Shown here piece by piece: positions 23,377 to 34,880 of a DNA stretch of 64,000 nucleotides. This DNA comes from Lathyrus oleraceus (lineage: Eukaryota > Streptophyta > Magnoliopsida > Fabales > Fabaceae). The translations under genes and the position numbers were made by a program. Position 1 is the stretch's first letter, and each line of letters begins with the position of its first letter. The notes below the pieces were generated by a model. It searched no databases and was not told where the DNA came from. It saw nothing but the letters and a program-made list of their open reading frames with translations. The stretch lies in contig NC_066585.1 of assembly GCF_024323335.1 (NCBI RefSeq), forward strand, positions 340,939,346-341,003,345, in the 5' to 3' direction.

Positions 23377-24040
23377 TGTCGCACCTCGAAAAAAATGGGG
23401 ATACGACTTCAAAGCGAAGCGCAATCGCACGCTCGCAATGATGGACTGAATAGAGTCGCCACCGAACTTTATTTATTCCTAAAAAGGAAAGGGGAAACAT
23501 TGATAAAACCCAAGATAAAAACGACAATGATTATTGGTCATCGCAACCAAATCAGGGTTCGGGAGTCGGTTACGCAAGGGGAAGGTATTAGCACCCCTCA
23601 CGTCCGTTGTACTCAAAGGGAACCATTAGGTTAGTTGTGTGCGTTAGTGTTAGTTGAAATATTAGGCTTTTCGAATTATTAGGTGGGAAAGAAAGAAAGG
23701 ATGAGAAGAGAATGTTTTTGGATTTTTTTGACGAAGGACTAAACCTAAGTTTTTTATTAGTGGGCCTGACAAGATTTACGAATCCTGCTCCTACGTATCT
23801 CAAAAGAGAAATCAAGGCTTACGTAGTTATGGCTAGAAAAATGTTTGTTTGTTGGTCGATTTTAGCGAAAGCTACTTTGTGTCAAATCGACGAATACATT
23901 GTTGGACTACCCAAAACAGGTGGAAAAACATTGCCTTGCATTTTTTTGAAACAAAGTATCTTTCGTTTTGAGAAAAGGTTTAAGAGTCAATCGCATGGCG
24001 GCGAGAAAAAGAATTGATTGGTTTGAGGTGTTTTAAATAA

Positions 24041-24540
24041 TGGCGAGAACTTGGATGAGCGAGATATACATCTCGAATCCTAGTCTCAGGAGTGCGCGGT
24101 ATACACCACGTTCCATTTCCATCTTATTGAAAGAGTGTTTAATAAGAATTAAGCATTTTGAGGTTTGATTGAGAAAGGGTTTGAAGAAACCGCATTGACA
24201 ATTTTAGACGATGGCGAGAGCTAAGATAGGCGAGGCATACGTCTCGAATCTTAATCTCAGGAGTGCATGGTATACACCATGTTCCATTTCCACCTTTATT
24301 GAGAAAGTGTTAAATAAGAATTAGGTCTTTTGAGTTTTGTTGTGAAAATGACTTGACCCTAGATCAAGTATTGATGGACGTTCAAGAGAAATTTGAATGA
24401 GTGTTTGAGAGAAAACAAAGTGGATAAACTTGGACGATGGCGAGAGCTAGGATTGGCGAGATATACATCTCGAATCCTAGTCTCAGGAGTGCGCGGTATA
24501 CACCACGTTCCACTTCCATATTTATTGAAAAGGTCTTAAC
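24041..24540 (+). repeat. Three tandem modules of about 170-230 bp in the 3' LTR
   Basis: Each copy reads ATGGCGAGA..., then a small palindrome (24061-24074, 24232-24245, 24458-24471), then CGAATC-TA-TCTCAGGAGTG and GGTATACACCA-GTTCCA-TTCCA. Two further copies are in the truncated LTR near 30315-30580. Confidence 0.8.
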
Positions 24541-25170
24541 TATGAATTAATATTTTTTGAGTTTTTCTCAGGAAAAATGGCTCGACGTTGAATCAAGCTT
24601 TTGATGAAAGTTTGAAAAAAAGTGGAATAGAATTGGAGGGAGAAATGAATTAACTTGTTTATTGAGAAAATACTCGACGTTGTATCGAGTCATATTTTTG
24701 TATTTTTTTTGGAAATGGTTGATTTTATTCTTGTGTTAGTATCTAACTAGACAGTCAAACAAATAAAGAAATAAAACAGTATAAAATTATTACACATCGG
24801 GGGAGTGGGGTACATTTTGTCAAATGGGGATTCAAAAATCATGAAATAATTAAATCGGGCCCAAACAACAAATAATGCAATGTATGAGTGTAAGTGCAAG
24901 AGAATCGGGTCATTGTAAGAAAGCCCAAGAGTAAGCTATGTGAGGTTGATGGCGATGCTTAAAAGCAATCGACTTACAAGGGTATGAAAATGGGCTCGAC
25001 ATTGAATCGAGAAAAGTGTGGTTTTAAAAATTTAAAGCGGTTTGAATGGATGATGAAATTAAAAGAAAAAAAATATGTGTTATTAAACAATAATGCAACT
25101 ACGAGTATAGGAGAAATTATAATAAAACATAAACATAAAAAAAATGAATGCTAAAGACATAAAATGCTAT

Positions 25171-25235
25171 ATATAGGTATCGAACCCACTCCGCTAAAGA
25201 CCATGAAACTACCCCCTCTCCACTAGACCAATTAT
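25171..25235 (-). other. tRNA-like module with Pol III A and B boxes in the Ogre 3' LTR
   Basis: The minus strand has TGGTCTAGTGG (+ positions 25220-25230), an A-box match, and 33 bases on GGTTCGATACC (25176-25186), a B box with one mismatch. Orientation and layout resemble the module at 2809-2881 in the solo LTR. The 5' LTR lost this segment by deletion. No complete cloverleaf is evident. Confidence 0.5.
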
Positions 25236-25694
25236 GATTAGTTATCATTTAAATAACAACTTAAATATATAAACCATACTAGATTGGAACAAAAAATAAA
25301 AAAAAAAGAAACTAAGCAATGTTGGATTACCAAAAAAAACCCAGCCGCCTGGCTGTTGGGTTTCCAAAGAGAAATTAAAAGGTGCACTAAACAACATTAC
25401 CAATTATTAAAATTAATACCAAGGAATACCAAAGGTAAATGGTCTTTAATCATATTTTAAATGTTATTTTCTTAAAAGTAAATAAAAGAAATTTGGGAAC
25501 AGAAACATTCTTTGAAACACTCAAAGTCCATTCACGAAGACTCTCTCCTGTTTCCTCATTCTCATCAAATCTCTCTCTCGCTCTCAACTTCACGTTTCTC
25601 TCACAATCTCACTCACACCAAACCCCTCTCTCAATCGCGTCTCTCTCAATCTCGTTCCCAATCGCTCACATCTCACTCAATCATGCAAGAATCC

Positions 25695-25782
25695 ATGGCT
25701 GAAACAAAAAAAAAGCTCACCTTCGGCGGTGACGACGGCAACGATGAAGCTCAAACCTCACTCCTTCGGCTCTTCAAAACAG
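25695..25782 (+). pseudogene. Captured host-gene start (sense), copy in 3' LTR
   Basis: A CT-rich UTR-like leader (about 25541-25694) precedes an ATG. The exon (MAETKKKLTFGGDDGNDEAQ...) stays open to CAG|GTTTAT at 25782/25783. Unlike the 5' LTR copy, this one has no frameshift. The source gene is not recognised. Confidence 0.5.
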
Positions 25783-26480
25783 GTTTATTTTTGATTCCGG
25801 GATTAGGGTTTTCTTGTGGTGTTTTTGTTCTGCCTCCCAATTTTTTCGCCCCCAAGGTTTTTCTTCCTCTCTCTCACTGATTCCTCTTTCTCTATTTATG
25901 TTTCCCAAATTAGGGTTTCGATTTGGTATCCAAGGATCCAATAGAGAAACTTCCTGGAAGTGCTTTTTGTGCTCAGAATCGGGCTGTCCTGTTTGATGCT
26001 ATAATCTGGAAACGGTAACCTGAGCATGTGCTTTCTCTTTCTGTTTTGTCTTAATGCTGTTTTGGGTATTTTTCTGAAATTTTAACGCTTGGTAATTATT
26101 TTGTGTTACTGCAGTGAAATGGTTACAAGTATGAGTAGCCTCGGTTTGTACCAGATGTTGTTCAAGTGTTAAGAGCAGCAGACCAGTTGGAGAGAGACCT
26201 TGTGCAGATAGCTGTTGAGGATTCAGTAGATAGTGATGATGGTGGCAAAGCAGTAATTCGTGAGATGCCTTCAATATTATGTTGCTAAGTTAAAATTTGG
26301 CTGTGGATCACGAAATACATTTATTCCAAAAATGTCGGCACTGACGAGATGCACTATTGGCTCAAAATTGCAAATTTGTTCTGGTTTGGTGTGTTTTTGT
26401 GCAGGTCACAGGTCGTCATTGGACATGGTTGCTGGTGTGTTGATTGCAGCAAGATTATTAGAACAAGCTCTAAGAGACTC

Positions 26481-26825
26481 TTCCAAAATATTTAGCATCT
26501 TGGTCATCTGAGCAAACAAGAGAACGCGATGATTTCCTGCTCGTAAGCGTTTCAATAATATATCAAGTGTTTGAAACTTCCCAGAGTCAGTAAGCAATTT
26601 TGCTGGGTCAAAGTTTCGCATAGGTGGAGAAGACCCAAAAATATTGTGTGTTAACTGAAGAGCAGGTTTACAGACATGTTCAGAATCAATTTCTTGAATT
26701 AAATTATGAGAACCATCTGGCTTTCTAGGCCCATTACAATCAGACGTATGGGCAAATCCCACAAACATCCTCTTAACCCATGGATCATGTAGTTCCTCAA
26801 TCATTTTATAGTAGAAGTTCCTATC
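26481..26825 (-). pseudogene. Antisense INO80-like gene fragment, copy in 3' LTR
   Basis: This is the second copy of the fragment at 9768-10112, open over the same 115 residues with a handful of substitutions, such as Arg to His in the stretch VGFA-TSDCNG. Its presence in both LTRs shows that the capture predates this insertion. Confidence 0.72.
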
Positions 26826-27892
26826 AGAGCAGTGAGCACCAATTGGATGGGTTTTAGCCGGGAACACATGTGATGCTCTGTCTCTGAATTGCATATATCT
26901 TGACCAGACCTCCTTTGGGAAGTCTCATCCACCTTGGCACTATCCATCATGCTGGAAACTTTAAAACTGTTTTTATTTGTTGATTTGTGTGAGCAGGACA
27001 GGTTCCTTTACAGCTGAAGGAGAGATTCTGGATGGGATTATCACAAGCAGCCGCGGAGAGGTTAAACGAATTTGCAGTCCAAATGTGACGAGCTCCATTG
27101 TAACACCGTCCAATGAGTTTGCAAGTATTTCAAAGTCCATAGTTCTCAGATGAAGTATACAGCCCTCAACCTTTTGAGCTACTAATTGCCATGGAACAAT
27201 TGCACTGTAATGTTCAACAACGGTAAGCATGATCTCCAGAAAAGTATGCCCCGATGCACATTCGAATTGTAAGCTTCATAATAATTTGCAATTCCTTTAT
27301 AACAATAGTAGGCTTCTGAGAAATTGTTGTATTGTTATTATGTATTGCATTTGACAGCAAAATTAACAACGGCAGCAAGGTATTCTTTCTCAACTCTCAA
27401 TGCTTCACCGGTTGTCCACAAGAGATTGCCGGCAGTGCAAGCTTCGAAGACTTTCTATTGCGAAAACTAAAGGTTCTTCAAGGCTGATTCAAACGACCCA
27501 TCACTTAAAACAAAAGGTAATCCTCCTCTTCTTGTAACAAAACCCGAGCGCCAAATTCCATGTATATACGGTATGCTTGGGATGGACTTATGATTTGCTT
27601 TCCACTGTTGTTGGCAGGAACATACATCCTAGGATAATCATGACACAACAAGAAAAATGTGGGAACATTCTCAAGATCACCAAATTGAAGCTTCTCTCCA
27701 TGCTAACGGCGAAGAACAAGTGAAGGAATCCGGAAAAAGAATTTGCATTTCAAAGAATTTATGAATTTTGTATACGTTGTATTGTGTAATTGAACAAAAA
27801 CAGTAAATAACTCCACCAAAACAATTAATCTCTCAACTGAGGTTAGTGCTCTAAAGGTGGATTTCATCCCAGATGAAAGTATGTCGAGTGCT

Positions 27893-28066
27893 CTTCTTTG
27901 AATGGTCCTCTGGCAAATTCTCCACCAAAACAGTAAATAACTTATGATCTTTCACCTCATTGAGACAAAGTGGATTGAGCCGCTTAACCTTTTTCTCATC
28001 ACTACCAACAACAAGCAGTGAAGATTCCTTCAGTGTAGCAGCAATAAGTAATTGGTCCCGTGTGAA
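27893..28066 (-). pseudogene. Antisense LARP6-like gene fragment, copy in 3' LTR
   Basis: This is the second copy of the fragment at 11727-11900. It reads VLVENLPEDHSKKS, closer to the usual LARP6 sequence than the 5' copy. Confidence 0.62.
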
Positions 28067-28343
28067 CTTCTTTGTTTTTTTTTCTAAAAGGAGCAACCAC
28101 TGGTATAGGAATAAACCCTTCCTTATTCCTTTTTACGAGACTTTCTTTGTATTTTAGAGACCTTATGTGTGATGAATTAATCATATGCTATGTAAATGGA
28201 GGATCATGATTGAATAAATGAATGAAATAAACAAAATATGAATGGAGAAATATGGAGGGAATTTCCAAACCTTGAATAAATGAGAAAAAGAAAATGAATG
28301 ACGAATGGAAAAAAATATCCAGGACCAAAATCGGGGTATGACA

Positions 28344-28650
28344 CTTCATTACAGGTTATTTAAAGGGACTCATGTCCCAAATATTGTCTTAACATCTGGA
28401 AAAGAGTCTTCCAGTTCAACCTCCAAGGCTGGTTTGATTGTTGAATTGAAAGATACGTCAAAGCATTAGATATTACTATGAGACCTACACTGAAAAGAAG
28501 ATCAGACTTAAAAGACTGATAAAATCTTTGGATGCATAGGGTCCTGATGATCATGTTACTGATGATGTTGAAGAAGGAGATAAAGAAGAAGAGGATATTG
28601 TTGTTGGTGATAACTATGAAGATGACACAAATGCCTCTGCTGACATCTGA
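28344..28650 (+). pseudogene. Envelope-like ORF of the SIRE/Maximus element, 3' part
   Basis: It resumes the reading cut at 8430, starting with the second CTTCA copy, and reads HYRLFKGTHVP. It continues through TSGKESSSSTSKAG and a lysine-rich helix to an acidic tail (EEGDKEEEDIVVGDNYED) and a stop at 28648-28650. At least one internal stop lies just before the acidic tail, near 28539. Confidence 0.78.
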
Positions 28651-28946
28651 ATTGTTGGTTTTCTTCTGTGTTTAATTGAATTTGTAGGCTTTTCCCTGGA
28701 TTTTTTCCCCACCCTTATGTGCTTTGTTTTGTACCCCTAACTCATTTTTTGGTTGTTGATTCTGGTTTTGATAAATGTCTACTCGATTTGTCAATATTCT
28801 AGCTAAAAAGGGGGAGTAGCGCACGTATGTATTTGTGTGTTGTTTGCCTTATGTGTGAAGTGTTCTGGTTGTTTCATTGAGGGGGAGTATGGGTTTTGTG
28901 TGATAGGGGGAGTAATATTTGATCATTCCATTCAAGGGGAGTAGGG
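28651..28946 (+). other. 3' untranslated region of the SIRE/Maximus element with repeated purine tracts
   Basis: Four purine tracts containing GGGGAGTA occur near 28807-28818, 28880-28890, 28904-28914 and 28935-28946. The last abuts the LTR start at 28947 and is the likely plus-strand primer. Confidence 0.65.
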
Positions 28947-30168
28947 TGTCATGCAGAATGTCCTGACATTTTGTTTAAGAGAATCATGTCTTTGTGTTTT
29001 TTTTCGGCTGGGTCTCTATATTCATGTTGCGTGTGCCTCTATTTTATCTTGGTGGTATACCAAGTTAGTGTGTGTTTTTTATTGTGTTTTCTGTTGTCGT
29101 GTTTTATCTCTTCTCCAGCTATATGATACAAAGGTTGTTTAAGCCAAAATTCTCCAAAGGAACAGATTGTTAGGTCTGGTGTACTATGATTGGCTACATT
29201 TTGGGAAAACAAAGATGTTAGGCAAGATGTCGTGACTTGTTGGTAGGACATCATAGCGAGCCCTGTTTTAGTTTCTCTGAAGATTTACGGAAACTTCTGA
29301 AGTGTCTCTGGAGATTTATGGAAACTTCTGAAGATTCTCTGTAGTTGCGTTTCACGTATTGTGTCATCCAAGAAACATTTTTTAGAAGCAAATGACAGGT
29401 TGTTCTTTGCCTTGTTTTTGAAGAAATCATTTACATAAACTTCTGATATGATTTGTTTCTCCAGAAGATTGTGCAAATGTCAAAATATTTACATAAACTT
29501 ATGATATGATTTGTTTCTACAAAAGGTTGTGCAGATGTTAAAACATTTATAGAAACTTCTAATATGATTAGATTTGATTCTGTAGAATTTTGTGCAGATG
29601 TCAAAACATTTATGGAAACTTTTGATATGAATGGATTTGATTCTGCAGAAGATTGTGGAGCAGTCCTTGGACCTGCCACTAATCTAGCATGAAGCCCACG
29701 CTTTTTCTAGGGATATTTAAAGGACAATCCTAAACCTAAGAAGATAGCGAAGTTGCGCTGTAAATTGTCATTGTTAGGGTTTAGTTATCATTATCATTTG
29801 TGAAGCATTCTAGTATCTCTTTGATACTTGAATTAGACTTGTTTTATTGAGTTATAATTATGAATCACTCATGAGCTTTTAGGCAAGAATGCATTTTGTT
29901 TCATTGGAAATGTGTCTTCTGTTCTTTGATTGTTTTTCAGTTGTTACCATTGTTGTATGATTGAAGGGAAGTGAGATGGGTCTAATATCTAGGAGACTCT
30001 TAGATAGAAATTCCACTGGTAGTGATTAGGTAAGAAGTTTGTAAAACTAGAGGTTGTTTAGAACTTCAAACCAATATTTTTATAATGGACTTCCTTCCTG
30101 GCTTGGATGCCTCCAGATGTAGGTGAAGTTGCACCAAATTGGGTTAACAAATTAACATTATTGTGTAA
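28947..30168 (+). repeat. 3' LTR of the SIRE/Maximus element (truncated end)
   Basis: It starts TGTCATGCAGAATG directly after a purine tract. It contains diverged short direct repeats (GATTTGATTCTG..., ATTTA-GAAACTT at 29490-29650) and a TATA-like GGATATTTAAAG near 29709. Its R/U5-like region includes CTTGGATGCCTCCAGATGTAGG near 30099-30120, as in SIRE-type LTRs. The matching 5' LTR lies outside the window. The end is abutted by an Ogre-type LTR at about 30169. Confidence 0.65.
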
Positions 30169-33100
30169 TGTCGCAATCTTACTCACACGTCCAAGTGGAC
30201 AAAACATTATTTTTGCATCGTATTGAGACAATGTACCTTTCATTTGAGAAAAGGGTTAGAGGATCAATTGCAAGGAAGCGAGAAAAGAGTTTGATTGGTT
30301 TGAATGTGTTTTGAGTAATGGAAAGAACTTGAATGGGTGAGATATCCATCTCGAATCCTAGGCTCAGGAGCTCGTGGTATCCACCATATTCCGTTTTCAT
30401 TTTATTTGCAAAAGGTTTGATATTTTTAGGTGTTTTTTGAAATTTGTTTGAGAAAAGGTTTTGAAGAACCCGAATTGATAATTTTGAAGGATGACAAGAG
30501 CTAGGATTTGTGAGATATATGTCTCAAATCTTAGTCTCAAGAGCTCGTGGTATTCACCATGTTCCGTTTCCATATTTATTGAGAAGTGTTTAATAATAAT
30601 TACATTTTTTTTTATTTTCATTGTGAAAATGACTTGACGTTGGATCAAGAATTTGATTAGCGATTGTGAAAAGGTTTGGCCAAATAGTATGAGAGTTGAA
30701 AATGGTTTAAGATGAAAAGTTTGAGAAATTGGGAATGTTAGAAATGGATCGAAAATAATGGTTTAAAATGGTTGAATGGTTTGGTATTTAAGAAAAGTAC
30801 TCGACGTTGGATCGAGTTTTTATTTTTGTTCTTTTTTTTTAAATAGTTAACTTTATTCTTGTGTTAGAAACTACCTTAACAAAGCAATAAAAAATAAAGC
30901 GATATATTTATTACACGTCATGGGAGTGGGGGTATGTTTATCTAATGGGAATATGAAATAATGAAACAATTAAAGTAAAACCTAATTAAACAAACGCAAG
31001 CAAGTGGGTGTCTGTGCACAAAAAGAGTCTCATTGTAAGAAGGCCCAAGAGTAAGCAAAAAAGTAGGAGATAGCAACACACACGTCATATGCATAACACA
31101 CATTCATCTTAATTAAATCGGAAGAAGTAAAAACAAAAACTAAACATGCATGGATTAAGATCATGATGCGAGGATGTGAATCAATGTCACATAACGCAAG
31201 CACGTGTAAGGAAAATGGAAATTGAGTTCAAATTCGATCTAAACGCAACAACGTTGGATCATTGTTTGTTATGGTGAATCTAAAGAAATGCTAACGTGAA
31301 ACATATCATTGCAAAATGGAAAGGAATGAACCCATAATGACAACGAAAACGGTATCAAACCTTGGTTTAGTAAACCTCATAATCGAAATTCAAAATAAGC
31401 GAAAAGTCAAGAAATGCTTGCAAAATTCTAAATAATATGCTCAAAGTTAGTTTATGTGTATCGACAACAAATGTTACATGGTATGCAAAGGTCATAACAC
31501 GGCGAAATACAATTAATATATTGATAAAAATTCAACGGCATAACAACATGAAAATATCGGATCCGCAGATTAAAAATCCAATCAAGCAACGCAAACAAAA
31601 GTAAAAAAATAGTAGCAACCACGCATTATATTTACACATTCACAAAGCTAATACAACATATGGATGTACAAATAGTAAAACAAGAGTGTACAAAATAAAT
31701 AGAAAGTGGGCCTAATAATGTACATGAGAGAAGCACAATACCTAAATCTAAACTCATTTTCCTAACAATAATATATAATAAAAATAAAATAAACAAATAA
31801 TAAAAAAAACAAGTTTGATTTTATAAAATAAAATAAAAAAATGAGAAGAATTCATCTTCCCCTGGATCAGAAAATTATGCTTCCTCTCATAAACTCACCA
31901 TGAACACACATGAACTTCAAACAAGAAATAAAAATCAAACTGAGCAAAGTTTAAGACAATTTCCAAATTCAACACACAATTCCAACACTTAAACATAAAT
32001 AAAACTCAAATCAAATCACCATAAAAAATAGGAACACCAAAGAAACTCATATCGTTACTGAGTCGATGGAAAAGCAGATCAGTTGCTTTTTGGTTATCGT
32101 CGTTGTAATTGATGGAATTGTGTATCGGCGAGATGATAAGGGAGTTGGATGTCGAGTGATGAAACAAAAATGGGAGGAAGGGCCTTATCTTCATCGCAAC
32201 AACTTCTTCAAATTTATGCAACTCAAAAAGTGATTAAGAAAGAAAACACAATCAACCTTAAGTGCAAAAAATTGAACCAAGATTACAATTGAAAATCACA
32301 CACGAACAATGTACATAATAAAAAAATCTTCAAGATTTCCAAACAAACTCAAACTTTCCTCTCTATTCTTGTTCATGATTTTCAAACGGCGGTGTGACTG
32401 GTAATGGCGGAAGAGTTGTTTGGTTGTTTCGTCAGTTCTGTGTGGTGGTGTCGAATAAATTTACGGTGGTGGTGGAAGTAAACGGAGATGGGGATGATGA
32501 TGGTGAATGTAGGGGAGGTTCAGTTGAGTTTTGATGGTGGCGGAGGGAAGAGATTCAGTTGAGTGAGAGGTGGTTTCTTTGAGTGTTGAGAAGGTTGTCG
32601 ACGATTTCGATGGTGTGGAGCTGGATTTTTTATGAAGGGCAATGAGTGGGTTAATGGATCGAAGAAGAAAAGGACGGAGATGGTTATAGTAGAATGGGAG
32701 AGAAAAGGGATGTGGGGTTGTGGAAAACGCTTGAAGAAGAAGAGGAGAAAAATGCAGAGAAAAAGTCTTTGTGAAAAGAGATCTGAGAGTCGAAGAAAGA
32801 ATCCCTCCGCGTGAGGGAGAAAAAAATGACTTTTTCCTTTAGTTGGCCTCCGTTTGGCAATGTTATCATACCAAAAACCAAAATTTTCTCTTATCATTAG
32901 AGACACATGGCTCCTTGCGATTGACGAAATCTTTTACTTTTATTTAATCAGCCAATGAAAAGGGGAATTATGACAAAAAAGTCTCTAACGAGCTAAGGAC
33001 ACGTGGCATGTCCTTGATGTAGGGAGAGATATTTTATTTTCTGATTTTCTCTATTAATCTATTTATTTAATTCTATTTTATGAATTAATGATAAAAAGGC

Positions 33101-33792
33101 ACATGGATAACTAATATGGGCATTCAATTAATTCGAATCGATGATCCAGATTAAATCAAAGAAGAGAAGATAACTTAAAATGCCAAAGTTGCCTCTTCTA
33201 AAATCTTTAATTAGTTTAAATTAGATTAAATAAATTAAAACGACTAAAATTCACACCTTCTTAAATAAATACAATAAAAATAAAATGAAGATATGAAAAA
33301 TTCTATTTAATTCTTCTGAATATTTTGACAAAAGAATAAAAATAAAATGACTAAAATGAGTAAAACTCGGGTGCAAAAGTGCACAAAAAATTAAATTGAA
33401 TGCACTAAAATGACCAATGCAAAATAAACTTCCTGGAAACATACAGGTTTTTGTTAGATTTTGAAGTTGAAAATGCTCGGTTAAAAGGGTCACGTGGATC
33501 AAAATATGACTAAAAAAGTAGCCGAAAAATAAAACAAACACATCAGGTTAAACTACGCGAAACGTAGATTAATAAAACTGATGTCTGCAAGCACAATTTT
33601 TAAATTTTTCGCCCGCTAATTTGACACACATTTGAAAATTGATTTGACCGGTCTCTCTGTAGATCCAAAAATTTATTTTGATTGACATTCTAGGCATTAT
33701 GCGGCATGATATGCATGCTATGATATGCAGAGATGCAAAAATTATGATGTATGTATTGATTCGATGATTCAGGGTCAAAATTGGGGTGTGAC
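30169..33792 (+). mobile_element. Truncated or rearranged Ogre-type LTR
   Basis: It begins TGTCGC and from about 30195 follows the 3' LTR of the complete Ogre (homologous to about 23920 onward). It includes two tandem modules with GAGAT-N4-ATCTC-type palindromes (30339-30352, 30512-30525). It ends GGGGTGTGAC near 33792, close to the Ogre LTR terminus. No target duplication is seen, and the first 500 bp of a normal LTR are missing. Open stretches inside (for example minus 32520-32906) have no recognisable domain. Confidence 0.65.
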
Positions 33793-34880
33793 GCCATCGT
33801 TTTGTGAAAGTTTGTGAGTAACTTCTAAGATACTAAAGCAACTTACACACATACTTAGAACCTCTGTTAAACATCTTTTTAACCATCAAATCTCTTTAAA
33901 ATGCTTTCAAGCCCAAGCCAACTAATTAAGAAACTATCAGCTTCATTTTGAAGAATTTTTTGAACTACCCAATCGATTAGACCCTTAAGCTAGTGGATTG
34001 GAAGAAGCCTAATAGATTGTATAATCTAATGTGATAATGTATTAATGGTTGGTAACAAATCTCTATCTAAACTTTCCAAATGGTTCAGAATAATTGATTA
34101 TTTTTCTAATTCAATCGATTAGGTCGTTAAAATTTCCCAGGGATCGTTTTCTTTTTTTAGCTTTCCAACTCCTATATAAAGGAGGTTCTTATCCTCCTTA
34201 TTTCACACCAAATCTTTGAAGTTCTATATTTTCTTTGGAACTTAACACTCTCTTTCTCTCTCTAAAAAGAATTTATATCTCACTTAAATTGCCTTAGTGT
34301 CTTTGAGTGAAATGTTACTTGTGAGGAAGAAATTGTATTGTTGTTGTGTTGTTGTTATAATTCTCAAGAGTATGATATTCTTGAAGAAATCGAGTTTGAT
34401 TCCTGAAAAAAAACCAGTCTTAAAATTTATGTCTGGTTTTTAGTACTTTTCCGAAAAAAATGCATTGTTTGGTTCTTGAGATTAGCCTGTAAAATCTTTA
34501 GTCGGTTCGTTAGCTTAGCTTGGGTAAGAGTTTTGATTTTGGTTGGGGATAAACCTTTGTAAAATATGAAGATTAGCTTGTATCAAGGTTCATGGTCATA
34601 ACCTATAAAAGATCAAAGTTATAGTCAAAATCTCAAGAATACATCTTCGGGACAGGAGTAGGCCAATGTTCGGTCGAATTTGAACAAATCACTAGTGTCA
34701 TCTCTCTAAACCTTTATCTCTCATTTTCTATAATTTACTTTACTGTTTTATTCTTCTGAGGCTGTTCATTTTTCTCTGATCTCATAGAATACTAACACAA
34801 TTTATTTTCAAAGTAACAAAACCTAAATTAATCGCAAATCTTGAATACCACAATTCACCCATCTCTTGTGCTTGAAGTCA
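33793..34880 (+). repeat. Copia-like LTR fragment with TATA box
   Basis: Noncoding. TATATAAA lies at 34173-34180, followed by a CT-rich stretch. A motif ATCTTCGGGACAGGAGTAGGCC (34644-34665) and an end-like AATTCACCCATCTCTTGTGC (34852-34871) are of the kind seen in the R-U5 part of plant Ty1/copia LTRs. No partner LTR or internal region is seen. Confidence 0.4.

Larger units (their letters stand above)
8431..28343 (+). mobile_element. Complete Ogre-type Ty3/gypsy retrotransposon (19.9 kb)
   Basis: Two long direct repeats start TGTCGCACCTCG and end GGGGTATGACA. Together they are flanked by a perfect 5-bp duplication CTTCA (8426-8430 and 28344-28348). Between them lie an additional ORF1 upstream of gag, gag-pro, an intron between protease and RT, and RT-RNase H-integrase without a chromodomain. 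That is the known Ogre plan described from pea. No canonical primer site beginning TGG directly follows the 5' LTR. Coding regions carry seven in-frame stops and one frameshift, so this copy is not autonomous. The LTRs differ at 7 of the first 398 bases, mostly by transitions, which indicates a fairly recent insertion. Confidence 0.95.
23377..28343 (+). repeat. 3' LTR of the Ogre (4967 bp)
   Basis: It begins TGTCGCACCTCG and ends TATGACA. It keeps the 1766-bp segment lost from the 5' LTR (23775-25540), which holds three tandem modules and a tRNA-like module. It lacks 567 bp present in the 5' LTR, replaced by 20 bp (27801-27820) copied from nearby sequence. The host-gene-like block spans about 25530-28160. 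Confidence 0.93.

Noticed and set aside
32520..32906. Minus-strand ORF of 128 codons
   Set aside because: Proline/serine-rich low-complexity reading of GA-rich DNA inside a truncated LTR; no domain.
30164..33797. Target duplication around the truncated Ogre-type LTR
   Set aside because: The 5 bases on the left (TGTAA) and right (GCCAT) do not match; the copy is truncated or rearranged.
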